Notes: generated by a model not told the origin, from the sequence alone. A stretch of DNA of 64,000 bases from Citreimonas salinaria (GCF_900107235.1 NZ_FNPF01000002.1:186001-250000); one strand, 5' to 3'. Shown: positions 27,599 to 39,556, counted from the stretch's first letter. Made by a program: numbers and translations.

Positions 27599-28045
27599 AT
27601 GCCGACCCACTCGGAAACCCGCACGCTGCCCTATACCGCCGCGCAGATGTACGACCTTGTCGCCGATGTCGAGAGCTATCCGGCGTTCCTGCCCTGGACT
27701 GCGGCGGCGCGGATCAACTCGCGCGAAGACCGCGGCGATCACACGGTGCTCCACGCCGATCTGGTCATCAGCTTCAAGGTTTTCCGCGAACGCTTCGGCT
27801 CGAAGGTGGTGCTGTGGCCGGACGAGCGGCGCATCGATACCGAGTATCTCGACGGCCCGTTCCGTCACATGGAATCGAAATGGAAGTTCACCGACGTGGA
27901 CGGCGGCTGCGAGGTGGCGTTCTTCGTGGACTTCGAGTTCCGCAACCGCATCCTTCAAGGCGCCGCCGGCATGTTCTTCTACGAGGCGATGCAGCGGATC
28001 GTGCGGGCGTTCGAGCGGCGTGCCCAGGCGCTCTACGGGCAGTGA
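27599..28045 (+). CDS. RatA/Coq10-family START-domain protein
   Basis: A 148-residue single-domain protein of the polyketide cyclase/START superfamily. It shows the family start [26 protein letters not shown] and the C-terminal helix [18 protein letters not shown]. Related proteins bind ubiquinone or an intermediate (Coq10) and support respiration; the RatA toxin activity reported in E. coli (ribosome anti-association) is not established for this group. Placement near lipA is common in alphaproteobacteria. Ribosome site AAGAGG; an intrinsic terminator follows. Confidence 0.88.
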   Translation: MPTHSETRTLPYTAAQMYDLVADVESYPAFLPWTAAARINSREDRGDHTVLHADLVISFKVFRERFGSKVVLWPDERRIDTEYLDGPFRHMESKWKFTDVDGGCEVAFFVDFEFRNRILQGAAGMFFYEAMQRIVRAFERRAQALYGQ

Positions 28046-28088
28046 TCCCGCCGGCACTTTCTTAAAATCGCGTTTACTTCCCGGTGCG

Positions 28089-28110
28089 GGTGCCCAGAAG
28101 GCGCCTTTTT
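28089..28110 (+). terminator. Intrinsic terminator after the RatA-like gene
   Basis: Stem GGTGCC / GGCGCC (one G-U pair) with a 5-base loop, followed directly by TTTTT at 28106-28110. It lies 43 bases after the stop. Confidence 0.6.
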
Positions 28111-28152
28111 CCGCGACGAACATGACGATGTTTTCGAAGCCCTGTTTCGCGT

Positions 28153-28416
28153 GTGTGGTCCGTGTCCGAGTTCAGCGATTTTTCCCAGTTGCCGCCCCCG
28201 TCAGTGCCCGACCCTGCGTTCGGTGACATGGAGGATGATCGGGATGACGATGCGTCCGCCGCCGCGCTCGATGACGGCGGAACGGAGCACGACGAACGCG
28301 CCGACGAGCGCGCCGGCACTGCGGGGCTGCCCGAGGCGGTGGCGAACAATTACCGCTTCGCCGGATTGGTGACGCTCATTCCCGAGGAAGCGGCGTCCGT
28401 CGATCATCTCGCGTGA
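28153..28416 (+). CDS. Possible small acidic protein, doubtful
   Basis: The 389-base interval between the RatA-like gene and cinA holds a terminator and one plausible plus-strand frame of up to 87 residues. The product is acidic and low in complexity (DDRDDDASAAALDDGG) with a more ordered C-terminus (LPEAVANNYRFAGLVTLIPEE). The frame can start at GTG 28153, GTG 28162 or ATG 28228; none has a clear ribosome site. It lies after a terminator, so it would need its own promoter. No family recognised. It may be non-coding. Confidence 0.3.
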   Translation: MWSVSEFSDFSQLPPPSVPDPAFGDMEDDRDDDASAAALDDGGTEHDERADERAGTAGLPEAVANNYRFAGLVTLIPEEAASVDHLA

Positions 28417-28434
28417 TCCCCGTCAGGATGCGCG

Positions 28435-28908
28435 TCAGCGCAGTACGGCGAGGATCATGTCCAGCGCGTAATCCCGCGCCGCGCGGCGCACGGCATCGCG
28501 GCCAAGCGCGCCGTGATCGATCGTCTGCGTGCTGACGCCGGCGGCGGTGGCAATCGCATAGCAGACGCGGCCTTCGGGTTTCGTGTCGCTGCCGCCCGGT
28601 CCGGCGATGCCGCTGATCGCCACCGCGATGTCAGCCCCGGCGGCCCTGCGGGCGCCTTCGGCCATCTCGTGCACGACCGGCTCGGACACTGCGCCATAGG
28701 TTTCCAGCGTAGCCGGCCGAACCCCCAGCATGTCGGATTTCGCGGCGTTTGAGTAAGTGACGAAACCGCGCTGGAACATCTCCGACGCACCGCTCACGTC
28801 GGTCAGCGCTGCGGCGACCATCCCGCCGGTGCAGCTTTCTGCCGTGGTGATCGTCCAGCCGCGGCCTGTGGCGGCTTTTAGGATCTGCGGGACCACGGCA
28901 CGGGTCAA
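28435..28908 (-). CDS. CinA C-terminal family protein (nicotinamide-nucleotide amidohydrolase, PncC type)
   Basis: A 157-residue stand-alone CinA C-terminal domain, which in characterised members deamidates nicotinamide mononucleotide to nicotinate mononucleotide for NAD recycling. Family motifs are TAESCTGGMVAAALTDVSG, GFVTYSNAAKSDMLGV and AVAISGIAGPGGSDTKPEG. The N-terminal molybdopterin-like domain of full CinA is absent, as in E. coli PncC (YgaD). The start overlaps the pgpA stop (ATGA). Confidence 0.92.
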   Translation of the reverse strand: MTRAVVPQILKAATGRGWTITTAESCTGGMVAAALTDVSGASEMFQRGFVTYSNAAKSDMLGVRPATLETYGAVSEPVVHEMAEGARRAAGADIAVAISGIAGPGGSDTKPEGRVCYAIATAAGVSTQTIDHGALGRDAVRRAARDYALDMILAVLR

Positions 28909-29390
28909 ACCAGCACCACGTGGAACAGCGCGCCAAGCACGAACACGCAGATCGCGGCGAACACGCCGGCGACGATGTCATCCAGCATCACGCCCCATGG
29001 GCCACCCATGCGGTCTGTCCGCCCGACCAGCCAGGGCTTGCGGATGTCGAACAGCCGGAACAGCACGAAAGCGACGATCCAGCCGGGCCATAGCCGAAGC
29101 ACGTCGACGCTCGCCAGCATCGCGCCGTAGCTCACGGGGAAAAGCGCCACCCACTGGCCGGCAACCTCATCGATGACGATCCAGCCCGGGTCGTAGTGTT
29201 CCTGGCCAACGGTCAGTCGCTTCACCACGACGTAGCCTATCAGGAACACGAAGACCGTGACGCCCAGCAAAAGCCAGAAGCCGCCAACCTGGTGAATGGC
29301 CCAGGCCAGCGGCAGCGCCGCCGCCGAACCCCAGGTGCCTGGACCCGGCTTCAGAAAGCCGATGCCGAGAACGGATGCCACCCACTTCAT
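28905..29390 (-). CDS. pgpA: Phosphatidylglycerophosphatase A
   Basis: Inner-membrane enzyme that dephosphorylates phosphatidylglycerophosphate to phosphatidylglycerol. The 161-residue protein shows the family motifs [37 protein letters not shown] and [11 protein letters not shown], with several membrane helices between them. Its ATG overlaps the ispDF stop (ATGA) and its stop overlaps the cinA-type gene, forming a coupled ispDF-pgpA-cinA set. Confidence 0.95.
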   Translation of the reverse strand: MKWVASVLGIGFLKPGPGTWGSAAALPLAWAIHQVGGFWLLLGVTVFVFLIGYVVVKRLTVGQEHYDPGWIVIDEVAGQWVALFPVSYGAMLASVDVLRLWPGWIVAFVLFRLFDIRKPWLVGRTDRMGGPWGVMLDDIVAGVFAAICVFVLGALFHVVLV

Positions 29391-30517
29391 GGCTTCACCA
29401 GGCTTGCAGTGGCCAGCGCGGCAATGCCTTCCTCGCGTCCGGTAAAGCCAAGCTGCTCGGACGTGGTGGCCTTGATCGACACGCGGTGGGGCGCAATGCG
29501 CATGATTTCGGACATTCTTCGCATCATCTTCTCCGCATGCGGGCCGATCTTCGGCCTCTCGCAGACCAGCGTGACATCCACGTTCGAGATAACGAAGCCA
29601 CGCGCGTTGGCAAGTTCGCTGGCGTGACGCAGGAAGATCGCGCTGTCCGCGCCCTTCCACTGCGGGTCAGAAGGCGGAAAGTGGCGCCCGATATCGCCTT
29701 CGGCCAGCGCGCCGTACAAGGCGTCGGTGACGGCGTGCATGCCTACATCGGCATCGGAATGCCCCAGCAGCCCCCGGTCGTGCGGCACCTCGACACCGCA
29801 AAGGATCACGCGGTCGCCCGGCCCGAAGCGGTGCACGTCGTAGCCATTGCCCAGTCTCACATCCATGCGCGTCTCCAGCAGGCGGGCGGCGCGGGGGAAA
29901 TCCTCCGGCCCGGTGATCTTCAGGTTGCGTTCGTCGCCTGGAACGATTGCGACGTCGAGGCCCGCGGCGCGCGCCACGGCAACGTCGTCGGCGGCGTCGC
30001 CCGCATGGGCTCGGTGCGCGGCAAGGATCGAGCCGAAGCGGAAGCCCTGCGGCGTCTGCGCGCGAAAGAGTCCGACGCGGTCGCGGGTTCCGGTGACCTT
30101 GCCACCTGTGCCGGTCCAAAGCGCATCGGTCACCGGAAGGGCAGGTGCCGCGGCCGGCGCGTCGCGCAGGGCCCGTTCGACCGCATCGATGACCGTAGGC
30201 GGCGTGCAGGGGCGGGCGACGTCGTGGATCAAAACGGTTTCCGGAGCCGCTTCCGCCAGCGACTCGAGCCCCGCGCGTACCGACCCGGTCCGGCTTGCGG
30301 CCCCGTTGACCAGCGCCACGTCCAGCCCGGCGCAGACCTGTTCGGCAACGGCGCGGTCGTCGGGATGGATCACCATCACCAGGCGCCCGCGCTGCGCAAA
30401 GGCCTCGAGAGTCCACCGCGCGACGGGCTTGCCCGCAACCTCGCGCCACTGCTTGGGACGCGGTCCTCCGGCGCGTTGCCCGCGCCCGGCGGCGACGATG
30501 ACGATGGCTTGATCCAT
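29387..30517 (-). CDS. ispDF: Bifunctional IspD/IspF of the MEP isoprenoid pathway
   Basis: A 376-residue fusion, as in many alphaproteobacteria. The N-terminal IspD domain (about 1-215) transfers CMP to methylerythritol phosphate and shows [18 protein letters not shown] and [13 protein letters not shown]. The C-terminal IspF domain (about 218-376) makes the cyclic diphosphate and shows [21 protein letters not shown] (zinc ligands Asp and His in DVH) and [21 protein letters not shown]. The start [13 protein letters not shown] has GGAGCC upstream. It diverges from dusB across 173 bases. Confidence 0.97.
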   Translation of the reverse strand: MDQAIVIVAAGRGQRAGGPRPKQWREVAGKPVARWTLEAFAQRGRLVMVIHPDDRAVAEQVCAGLDVALVNGAASRTGSVRAGLESLAEAAPETVLIHDVARPCTPPTVIDAVERALRDAPAAAPALPVTDALWTGTGGKVTGTRDRVGLFRAQTPQGFRFGSILAAHRAHAGDAADDVAVARAAGLDVAIVPGDERNLKITGPEDFPRAARLLETRMDVRLGNGYDVHRFGPGDRVILCGVEVPHDRGLLGHSDADVGMHAVTDALYGALAEGDIGRHFPPSDPQWKGADSAIFLRHASELANARGFVISNVDVTLVCERPKIGPHAEKMMRRMSEIMRIAPHRVSIKATTSEQLGFTGREEGIAALATASLVKP

Positions 30518-30690
30518 GGCGGCTCCTGTGCGGTGGGTGTTAGGGGCTGCCGCGTGGTTGCGCAATCCGCAGAGAATGAATGCCCAAAAAACAGCCATTG
30601 CCGGATTTGAAGGCGCCTGCCACCGCCACGACGATTGAACCCTCGCCAGAGCGGGGTTAGCTGAAAGTCGGATGCACAAGGAACGGGCGC

Positions 30691-31689
30691 GTGGGCTTCG
30701 ATCTCGGGGACAGACATATCGCTTCGCCGGTCTTGCTGGCACCGCTTGCCGGCATTACCGACCTGCCGTTCCGCACGCTGGTCAGCCGCTTTGGCGCCGG
30801 GCTGGTTGTGTCCGAGATGATCGCCAGCGGCGAATTTCTGACCGCCCGCCCCGGCACGCGTGAGAAGGCCGAACTTGGCGCCGCAATCGAGAACACGTCG
30901 GTCCAGATCGCGGGACGCGAGCCCGAGCCGATGGCCGAGGCCGCGCGCATGGTGGCCGACATGGGTGCGCGGGTGATCGACATCAACATGGGTTGCCCGG
31001 CGAAGAAGGTGACCGGCGGCTACTCCGGCAGCGCTCTGATGCGCACGCCGGATCACGCCCTGCGCCTGATCGAGGCCGTGGCCGGCGCGGTCGACCTGCC
31101 GGTGACGCTGAAGACCCGGCTGGGCTGGGACGACGATGCGCGAAACGCCCCGGACCTTGCGCGAATGGCCGAAGGCGCCGGCGTGCGCATGGTCGTGATC
31201 CACGGACGCACGCGCTGCCAGTTCTACAAGGGCGAGGCCGACTGGGCCGCGATTCGGGCCGTGCGCGATGCGGTCACGATTCCTGTCGTCGCCAACGGTG
31301 ACATCACCAGCCCTGCCAGCGCGCGAACGGCGCTGGACCTGTCGGGCGCCGCGGGCGTGATGATTGGCCGCGGCGCGCAGGGCGCCCCCTGGCGGCTGGC
31401 GCAGGTCGCGGCGGAACTCTATGGCGGCAGCGCGCCGATCGTGCCGGAAGGGCCCGATTTCGTGCGGCTTGTGGCTGACCACCACGAGGTGATGCTGTCC
31501 TTCTACGGGACGGCACTCGGCACCCGCGTCGCGCGAAAGCATCTGGGCTGGTACATGGACCGCGTCGCCACGCCGTCGGATCTACGCAGATGCATTCTCA
31601 CCGCTCCCGCTCCGGACGCCGTGCGAAGCCTGCTGTCAGATGCCCTTGACCGTCCCCCGATTGACGGGCCGGAAAGGCTTGCAGCATGA
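30691..31689 (+). CDS. dusB: tRNA-dihydrouridine synthase DusB (NifR3)
   Basis: FMN-dependent enzyme reducing uridine to dihydrouridine in tRNA. The 332-residue protein has [13 protein letters not shown], the catalytic cysteine motif [25 protein letters not shown] and [15 protein letters not shown]. The start is GTG with AAGGAA upstream. As in Rhodobacter, where the gene was named nifR3, it heads the ntr operon, and its stop overlaps the ntrB start (ATGA). Confidence 0.96.
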   Translation: MGFDLGDRHIASPVLLAPLAGITDLPFRTLVSRFGAGLVVSEMIASGEFLTARPGTREKAELGAAIENTSVQIAGREPEPMAEAARMVADMGARVIDINMGCPAKKVTGGYSGSALMRTPDHALRLIEAVAGAVDLPVTLKTRLGWDDDARNAPDLARMAEGAGVRMVVIHGRTRCQFYKGEADWAAIRAVRDAVTIPVVANGDITSPASARTALDLSGAAGVMIGRGAQGAPWRLAQVAAELYGGSAPIVPEGPDFVRLVADHHEVMLSFYGTALGTRVARKHLGWYMDRVATPSDLRRCILTAPAPDAVRSLLSDALDRPPIDGPERLAA

Positions 31690-32803
31690 GCGGCGAGCCA
31701 GACCTGATGATCTGGTCGTCGCTGCCGGTTCCCGCCGTTCTGATAGACGAGAACGAGTGCATCGGCGAGTTGAACCCCGCTGCCGAAGGGTTCCTCAACA
31801 ACTCGGCCAAGTGGCTGCGCGGCCAGCCCATCTGGGACCGTCTGGCCGTCGACGCGCCGCTGGAGGAAAGCCTGTCGCGGGCGCGCGAACATGGCACGCC
31901 GCTGTTCGTCAACGACGTCGACGTCGGCACCGGCAGCCGCGCGCCGGTGATCTGCAACCTGCAGATCGCGCCGCTGCAGGGGCGTCCCGGCTGGATGGTG
32001 ATGCTGATCAGCCCGCGTGAACTGGCGGGCCGCATGACGCAAAGCAATTCCGTCAAATCGGCCGCGAAATCCGCGATCGGCATGGCCGAGATGCTGGCGC
32101 ACGAGATCAAGAACCCGCTCGCGGGAATCGCCGGGGCCGCGCAACTGCTGTCGATGAACCTGTCGAAGGACGACCTCGAGCTGACCGACCTGATCGTGGC
32201 CGAGACTCGCCGCATCGTGAAGCTGCTGGAGCAGGTCGAGCAGTTCGGCAACCTGTCGCCGCCCGAGCTGCAGCCGGTGAACCTGCACGACGTGCTGGAC
32301 CGCGCGCGCCGCTCTGCGGCGCTCGGCTTCGGCGCACACATGAGGATCATCGAGGATTACGACCCCTCGCTGCCGCTGGCACTGGGCGATCCCGACCAGT
32401 TGCTGCAGGTGGTGCTGAACCTGCTGAAGAACGCCAGCCAGGCGGCCGATCCGAAGACCGGCGGTACGATCCGGCTGCACAGCTTCTACGAGCACAGCTT
32501 CCGGCTGCGGCGCGCCGACGGCTCGGGCCAGTCGCTGCCGCTGCAGATCGAGATCATCGACGACGGCCCGGGCCTGCCCGACGACATCCGCGGCGACATC
32601 TTCGACCCGTTCGTGTCGGGCCGCGAGAACGGCACGGGCCTCGGCCTCGCGCTGGTCAGCAAGATTCTGTCCGACCACGGCGGCTGGATCTCGGTCGACA
32701 GCGTGCCCGGGCGCACCGTGTTCCGCATGTCCCTGCCGCGCGCCCCCGGCGCGCCGGCGCAGCACGCCGCCGCGCAGCCGCGCGCCAAGAAGGAGAAGAG
32801 TTG

Positions 32804-32804
<1 letters not shown>
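31686..32804 (+). CDS. ntrB: Nitrogen regulation sensor kinase NtrB
   Basis: Cytoplasmic histidine kinase that phosphorylates NtrC when nitrogen is short, controlled by PII proteins. The 372-residue protein has an N-terminal PAS domain (about 8-110), the phospho-acceptor His139 in [16 protein letters not shown], the N-box [12 protein letters not shown] and G-boxes DDGPGLP and [10 protein letters not shown]. There is no membrane helix. It overlaps dusB and ntrC (TGATG), so the three are coupled. Confidence 0.97.
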
Positions 32805-34174
<1,370 letters not shown>

Positions 34175-34279
34175 AACCGCAACAGGCCTGTGGCGCCGTC
34201 GCGTCGGTCCTTCGCGGCGAGGCAGACCACGGCAAGGGCGGATGCCGGGAAACACCCGGCGCATCACGGCGGGGGCGTC

Positions 34280-36598
34280 TTGACCACGCGGGCAAGCAGA
34301 TCGACCTGGCAGGGCGCTTGGGCGCGGTTCGACCGGCTGCGCCGGGCGCGGTGGGTGCAGAACGTCATCGCGCTTACGCTGGTTGCTCTTGGACCGCTAC
34401 TGGCGGCCGCGACGTTCTGGGTTCTGGGCCCGATGGGCAGCGGCACGGGCGCGCTCAGCCTGCGGCTGGTTCTGCTGGCCGACCTCGTCTACGTGCTGCT
34501 GCTGGCGGCACTGGTGCTGGCGCGGGTCGCGCGCATGATCGCCGCGCGCCGGGCGCAATCGGCGGGCTCGCGGCTTCACCTGCGCCTGACCGGCGCCTTC
34601 GCGATGATGGCGCTGCTGCCGACGATCACGGTGGCCGTCTTCGCGGTGCTGACCATCAACATCGGGCTCGAGACCTGGTTCTCCAGCCGGGTGCAGAACG
34701 TGGTCGGTGCCTCTCTGGCCGCGGCCGAGGCCTATGACGAGGAAACCCGCGAAGGGCTGGTCCAGGATGCCCGCGCGCTGGCGCGGTTCCTCGACGCGTC
34801 GCGGCGCGCGACCTTCGTGCTGGACGAGGGCGAGTTGCGCCAGGTCCTGGCCCAGGGGCAGAGCCAGATCCAGCGCGGCCTGCGCGAAGCCTACGTGATC
34901 GACTCGACCGGCGAGATCCGCGCCCGTGGCGACCGGTCCTACCTGTTCGACTACGAACGCCCCTCGCGCGCGGATTTCCTGCGCGGCGAGGAGCAGGGCG
35001 TCGCTGTCATCCCGGACTGGAGCAACAACGAGTTCCGCGCGCTGGTGCCGCTGCGGGCCTTCGTCGATCGCTACCTGTATGTCTCGCGTGAGGTCGACGG
35101 ACGGCTGCTGGCGCTGCTGGACGAGACCGAGGAGACCGCGCGTTTCTACCAGCAGCAGGAAAGCGAGCGCGGACGCCAGCTGTTCGATTTCGCGCTGCTG
35201 TATCTCGGCTTCGCGCTGCTGCTGATCCTTGCCGCGGTATGGGCGGGCCTGTGGTTCGCCGAGCGTCTCTCGCGCCCGGTGGGCCGGCTGGCAGATGCGG
35301 CGCAGCGCGTCGGCGCGAACGATCTCGACGTGCAGGTCCAGGAGGAGGAGGGCGACGACGAGATCGCCACGCTGGGTCGCTACTTTAACCAGATGACGCG
35401 CCAGCTGAAGGGCCAGCGCGACCGGCTGCTTGAAAACACCCGCCAGATCGAACGGCGCCAGCGGCTGTTCGACAGCGTGCTGACGTCCGTTACCTCGGGT
35501 GTGGTCGGGCTGGGCGCCAGCGGCAAGGTCACCTTCGTCAACCGCTCGGCCGAGCGCCTGCTGGGCTGGCAGGAGCCGCATCGCAGCGATCCGATCTGGG
35601 TCGCCGTGCCGGAATTCGGCCCCCTGTTCGACCGGCTGCGCAACGAGGGCCGCGAGCGCCTGCAGGAAGAGATCAAGGTCAGCCGCGACGGCCGGCTGGA
35701 GCACCTGCTGGTGCGCATGGCCACGCGCCGTCGCGGCGATGGCGGGCTCGAGGGCTACGTGGTCGCCTTCGACGACGTGACCGACCTGGTCAGCGCGCAG
35801 CGCATGGCCGCCTGGGGCGACGTCGCCCGCCGCATCGCCCACGAGATCAAGAACCCGCTGACTCCGATCCGGCTGTCGGCCGAGCGCATCAAGCGCAGCT
35901 TCGCGGGCCAGCTCGACGGCTCGCAGGCCGAGAAAGTGGGCAACCTGACCGACCGCATCGTGCGGCAGACGGACGATTTGCGCCGCATCGTGGACGAATT
36001 CTCGAAATTTGCACGCATGCCCGAGCCGCAGCGCAAGCCCGAGGACTTGGCCGAGATCCTGCGCGGCGCGATCCTGCTTCAGGAGGCTGGCCAGCCGAGC
36101 GTGATCTTCGACATCGATCTGCCCGAGATGCCGATCCCGGCCGAACTGGACGCGGCAATGGTAGGCCAGGCGCTGACCAACCTGGTCAAGAACGCGGGCG
36201 AGGCGACCGAAAGCCTGATCGAGGCCGGCGCGCCCGAGGGCTACGCGCCGCGTATCCGCGTCAGCGCCACGATCGACGGCGGCATGGCCGAGATCCGCAT
36301 CACCGACAACGGCATCGGCCTGCCCGAGGACCGCTCGCGGCTGTTCGAGCCCTACGTGACCACGCGCGAGAAGGGCACCGGCCTCGGCCTGCCCATCGTC
36401 AAGAAGATCATCGAGGAGCACGGCGGAACGCTGGCGCTCGAGGATGCGCCGGCCGAGGCCGGTGCAGAAGCCGGCGTGCCAAGCGGCGCGATGGCTATGG
36501 TGCGGCTGCCCGTGGGGCACGCGGCGCCTGAGGCAGAAGACACAGGACCGGCGCAGGCCGAACAGGACCCAAGAACGGAAACAGAGGCGACATCATGA
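34280..36598 (+). CDS. ntrY: Membrane sensor kinase NtrY
   Basis: Histidine kinase partner of NtrX, about 772 residues. Two hydrophobic helices near the N-terminus (NVIALTLVALGPLLAAATFWVLG; LVLLADLVYVLLLAALVLARV) and a third (FAMMALLPTITVAVFAVLTI) precede an extracytoplasmic sensor region; a further helix (LLYLGFALLLILAAVWAGLW) leads into HAMP, PAS and kinase domains with the H-box [37 protein letters not shown] and GTGLGLPIV. No ATG is available at the start; TTG at 34280 (LTTRASRSTW) is my choice, GTG at 34190 the alternative. The stop overlaps the ntrX start (ATGA). Confidence 0.93.
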   Translation: MTTRASRSTWQGAWARFDRLRRARWVQNVIALTLVALGPLLAAATFWVLGPMGSGTGALSLRLVLLADLVYVLLLAALVLARVARMIAARRAQSAGSRLHLRLTGAFAMMALLPTITVAVFAVLTINIGLETWFSSRVQNVVGASLAAAEAYDEETREGLVQDARALARFLDASRRATFVLDEGELRQVLAQGQSQIQRGLREAYVIDSTGEIRARGDRSYLFDYERPSRADFLRGEEQGVAVIPDWSNNEFRALVPLRAFVDRYLYVSREVDGRLLALLDETEETARFYQQQESERGRQLFDFALLYLGFALLLILAAVWAGLWFAERLSRPVGRLADAAQRVGANDLDVQVQEEEGDDEIATLGRYFNQMTRQLKGQRDRLLENTRQIERRQRLFDSVLTSVTSGVVGLGASGKVTFVNRSAERLLGWQEPHRSDPIWVAVPEFGPLFDRLRNEGRERLQEEIKVSRDGRLEHLLVRMATRRRGDGGLEGYVVAFDDVTDLVSAQRMAAWGDVARRIAHEIKNPLTPIRLSAERIKRSFAGQLDGSQAEKVGNLTDRIVRQTDDLRRIVDEFSKFARMPEPQRKPEDLAEILRGAILLQEAGQPSVIFDIDLPEMPIPAELDAAMVGQALTNLVKNAGEATESLIEAGAPEGYAPRIRVSATIDGGMAEIRITDNGIGLPEDRSRLFEPYVTTREKGTGLGLPIVKKIIEEHGGTLALEDAPAEAGAEAGVPSGAMAMVRLPVGHAAPEAEDTGPAQAEQDPRTETEATS

Positions 36599-38022
36599 GC
36601 GACATTCTCATCGTCGACGACGAGCGCGACATCCGCGAACTGATCGGCGACATCCTCGAGGACGAGGGCTATGGCACGCGGCTGGCCGGCAACAGCCAGG
36701 AGGCGATGGCCGCCATCAACGCCGAGCCGCCGGCCCTGCTGGTCCTGGATATCTGGCTGAAGGACAGCAAGATGGACGGGATCGACATCCTCAAGACCGT
36801 CAAGCGCGACAATCCCGACATTCCCGTCGTCATCATCTCGGGCCACGGCAATATCGAGATCGCCGTCGCCGCGATCAAGCAGGGCGCCTACGACTTCATC
36901 GAGAAGCCGTTCAACATCGACCAGCTTCTGGTTGTGATCCGCCGCGCGATGGAGACCTCGCGCCTGCGCCGCGAGAACGCGACGCTGAAGCGCGGCGAGG
37001 CAAAGGCGGCGCAGATGATCGGCGAAAGCGCCGCGTTCCGAGGCCTGCTGGGCCAGCTCGACAAGGTGACCAGGTCCAATGGCCGGGTCATGCTGACCGG
37101 GCCAGCCGGCTCGGGCAAGGAGGTCGCCGCGCGCTACATCCACAACCGCTCGTCCCGGGCGGATGCGCCCTTCGTCACGGTTAACTGCGCAGGCGTCGAG
37201 CCCGACATGGTCGAGGCGATGCTGTTTGGCCGCGAAACCTCGGCCCGCGGCGTCGAACCGGGGCTTCTGGAGCAGGCGCATGGCGGCGTGATCTACTTCG
37301 ACGAGGTCGCCGATATGCCGCTGGGAACGCAGTCGAAGATCCTGCGCGTGCTGGTGGATCAGTCCTTCACGCGGCAGGGCGGGTCCGACAAGGTGCGCGT
37401 CGACCTGCGCGTGATCTCGTCCACCGGGCGCAATCTCAAGGATGCGATCGCCGCGGGGCAGTTCCGCGAAGAACTGTATCACCGGCTGAACGTGGTGCCG
37501 ATCGCCGTGCCCTCGCTGGCCGAGCGCCGCGAGGACATCCCTGTCCTGGCGCGCCATTTCATCGCCGAGTGCAACCGGAGCCAGGGCCTGCCCCTGCGCG
37601 AGATCACCGACGACGCGATCGCGCTGCTGCAGACCATCACCTGGCCCGGCAATGTGCGTCAGCTGAAGAACCTGGTCGAGCGCGTGCTGATCCTCGGCGA
37701 CGGCACGGACCCTATCGAGGCGCGTGAACTGCCGCAGGATACCGGCCCCGCGGGGGGCGACGCCGAGGATCGCGTCGTGCTGTCGGGCACGCTGGCCACC
37801 ATGCCTCTGCGCGAGGCGCGCGAGGCCTTCGAGCGCGAGTACCTGCTGACCCAGATCAACCGCTTCGGGGGGAATATTTCGCGCACGGCGAACTTCGTCG
37901 GGATGGAGCGCTCGGCCCTGCACCGCAAGCTCAAGTCGCTGGGCGTCGTCACGGGCCAGAAGACCGGCTCGCGGTTGATGCAGGATGACGACGACGACGT
38001 GGGCGTACGCCGGGTATCGTGA
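36595..38022 (+). CDS. ntrX: NtrX response regulator lacking the GAFTGA loop
   Basis: A 475-residue regulator: receiver with phospho-acceptor Asp52 (LVLDIWLKDSK), AAA+ domain with Walker A GPAGSGKE and Walker B IYFDEVADM, and a C-terminal Fis-like helix-turn-helix (GGNISRTANFVGMERSALHRKL). After the conserved LFGRE the family sequence GAFTGA is replaced by TSARGVEPGLLEQA, so direct sigma-54 activation is not expected. NtrYX in alphaproteobacteria affects nitrogen use, redox response, envelope and motility. It ends in an acidic stretch (DDDDD). Coupled to ntrY by ATGA. Confidence 0.95.
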   Translation: MSDILIVDDERDIRELIGDILEDEGYGTRLAGNSQEAMAAINAEPPALLVLDIWLKDSKMDGIDILKTVKRDNPDIPVVIISGHGNIEIAVAAIKQGAYDFIEKPFNIDQLLVVIRRAMETSRLRRENATLKRGEAKAAQMIGESAAFRGLLGQLDKVTRSNGRVMLTGPAGSGKEVAARYIHNRSSRADAPFVTVNCAGVEPDMVEAMLFGRETSARGVEPGLLEQAHGGVIYFDEVADMPLGTQSKILRVLVDQSFTRQGGSDKVRVDLRVISSTGRNLKDAIAAGQFREELYHRLNVVPIAVPSLAERREDIPVLARHFIAECNRSQGLPLREITDDAIALLQTITWPGNVRQLKNLVERVLILGDGTDPIEARELPQDTGPAGGDAEDRVVLSGTLATMPLREAREAFEREYLLTQINRFGGNISRTANFVGMERSALHRKLKSLGVVTGQKTGSRLMQDDDDDVGVRRVS

Positions 38023-38176
38023 TCCGCAGCGGCGCGACCGTCCTACTAGGTCGGGCGACTGCCGTCACGGCACGCCGACGAACGCATCGCGTGGCGGACG
38101 TTGACCGCCGCGCGCGCCCGTGCCATCCCGTTGGCGCAGATTGCCGGGCCGCGGGCCGGCCTTTCGGGAAGGCGCC

Positions 38177-39553
38177 ATGAAGGTCATCATTTGCGGTGCG
38201 GGACAGGTCGGCTGGCAGATCGCGCGTCACCTCTCGGGCGAGCGCAACGACGTCACCGTGGTCGACAGCAATCCTGACCTGATCCGCCGTGCGACCGACG
38301 CGCTGGACGTGCAGGGGATCGCCGGCTTCGCGTCCTATCCCGATGTACTGGACCGCGCCGGCGCGCGCGACGCCGACATGATCATCGCCGCGACCCATTC
38401 CGACGAAGTGAACATGGTCACCTGCCAGGTCGCGCATTCCGTCTTCACCGTGCCGCGCAAGATCGCCCGGCTGCGCGCGCAAAGCTACCTGACGGCGATC
38501 TACTCGGATCTCTACCGCCGCGACCACATGCCCATCGACGTGGTCATCAGCCCCGAGCAGGAAGTCGCGCGGGCCGCGCTGCGGCGCCTCTCGGCGCCCG
38601 CCGCCTTCGATACCGAGATCTTCCTGAACGGGGATGCACAGCTTCTGGGCATCGCGATCGAGCAGGAATGCCCGGTGGTCAACACGCCGCTGCGCCAGCT
38701 GACCGACCTGTTCTCGACCCTGCGCTCGACCGTGGTGGGGGTGCGCCGCGAGGGCACGCTGTTCGCCCCCGAGGCTGGAGACCAGATGTTCGTCGGCGAC
38801 AGCGCCTACGTGGTGGCGCACCGCGACGACGTGCGCCGCACGCTCGAGATCTTCGGCAAGTCCATCCGCAAGCAAGAGCGTGTCGTGCTGGTCGGCGGCG
38901 GTAACGTCGGCCTCGCGGTTGCGCACGCGCTGGAAGGCGCAGCACAGCGCATCCGCGTCAAGATGATCGAGCGCAACCGAAAGTCCGCCGAGCACGCGGC
39001 CGAGGCGCTGGAGCGCACCATCGTGCTGCACGGCGACGGGCTGGATGTCAGCCTGCTGTCCGAGGCCGGGATCGAGCGCGCCGATGCGGTGCTGTGCGTG
39101 ACCGACGACGACAAGGTCAACCTGCTGGCCGCCGTGCGCGCCAAGGCCGCGGGCTGTCCGATGGCCATCGCGCTGGTCAACGATCCCACGCTGGTTCCGC
39201 TGATGGAGCCGCTGGGCATCGACGCCTACATCAACCCGCGCGCCACAACCGTCAGCAGCATCCTGCGCCATATTCGCCACGGCCGCGTGCGCAGCGTCTA
39301 TTCCATCGGCGATGCGGAGGCCGAGGTGATCGAGGCCGAGGTCCTGTCGACCTCGCCGATCGCCGGCAACCGCATCCGAGATGTCGACTTCCCCGAGGGC
39401 GTGCTGGTCGGCGCCGTACGCAAGGGCGACCGCGTGGTGCGTCCGACCGGCAGCATGCGCATCGACGAGGGTGACCAGATCGTCATCTTCGCGCTGGCGG
39501 GCGACGTGCCCGAGGTGGAGCGCCTGCTGCAGGTCTCCATCGACTTCTTCTAG
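38177..39553 (+). CDS. trkA: Trk potassium uptake regulatory subunit TrkA
   Basis: Peripheral membrane NAD-binding gating protein of the Trk potassium uptake system. The 458-residue protein is the duplicated form: each half has a Rossmann RCK-N domain (MKVIICGAGQVGWQIARHL; VVLVGGGNVGLAVAHALEG) followed by an RCK-C (TrkA_C) domain. Start at MKVIICGAGQ with GGGAAGGCG. It follows ntrX by 154 bases and precedes trkH by three. Confidence 0.96.
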   Translation: MKVIICGAGQVGWQIARHLSGERNDVTVVDSNPDLIRRATDALDVQGIAGFASYPDVLDRAGARDADMIIAATHSDEVNMVTCQVAHSVFTVPRKIARLRAQSYLTAIYSDLYRRDHMPIDVVISPEQEVARAALRRLSAPAAFDTEIFLNGDAQLLGIAIEQECPVVNTPLRQLTDLFSTLRSTVVGVRREGTLFAPEAGDQMFVGDSAYVVAHRDDVRRTLEIFGKSIRKQERVVLVGGGNVGLAVAHALEGAAQRIRVKMIERNRKSAEHAAEALERTIVLHGDGLDVSLLSEAGIERADAVLCVTDDDKVNLLAAVRAKAAGCPMAIALVNDPTLVPLMEPLGIDAYINPRATTVSSILRHIRHGRVRSVYSIGDAEAEVIEAEVLSTSPIAGNRIRDVDFPEGVLVGAVRKGDRVVRPTGSMRIDEGDQIVIFALAGDVPEVERLLQVSIDFF

Positions 39554-39556
39554 ACA

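Noticed and set aside
27599..28045. Toxin-antitoxin system based on the RatA-like protein
   Set aside because: No partner antitoxin is adjacent, and the Coq10/START fold with wide conservation near lipA favours a housekeeping role.
28201..28407. 68-codon minus-strand frame between the RatA-like gene and cinA
   Set aside because: No ribosome site and no protein-like pattern; it opposes another weak frame, so at most one is real.
34397..36520. 707-codon frame antisense to ntrY
   Set aside because: It is the mirror of a well-identified kinase gene in high-GC DNA; its product is low in complexity and matches no family.
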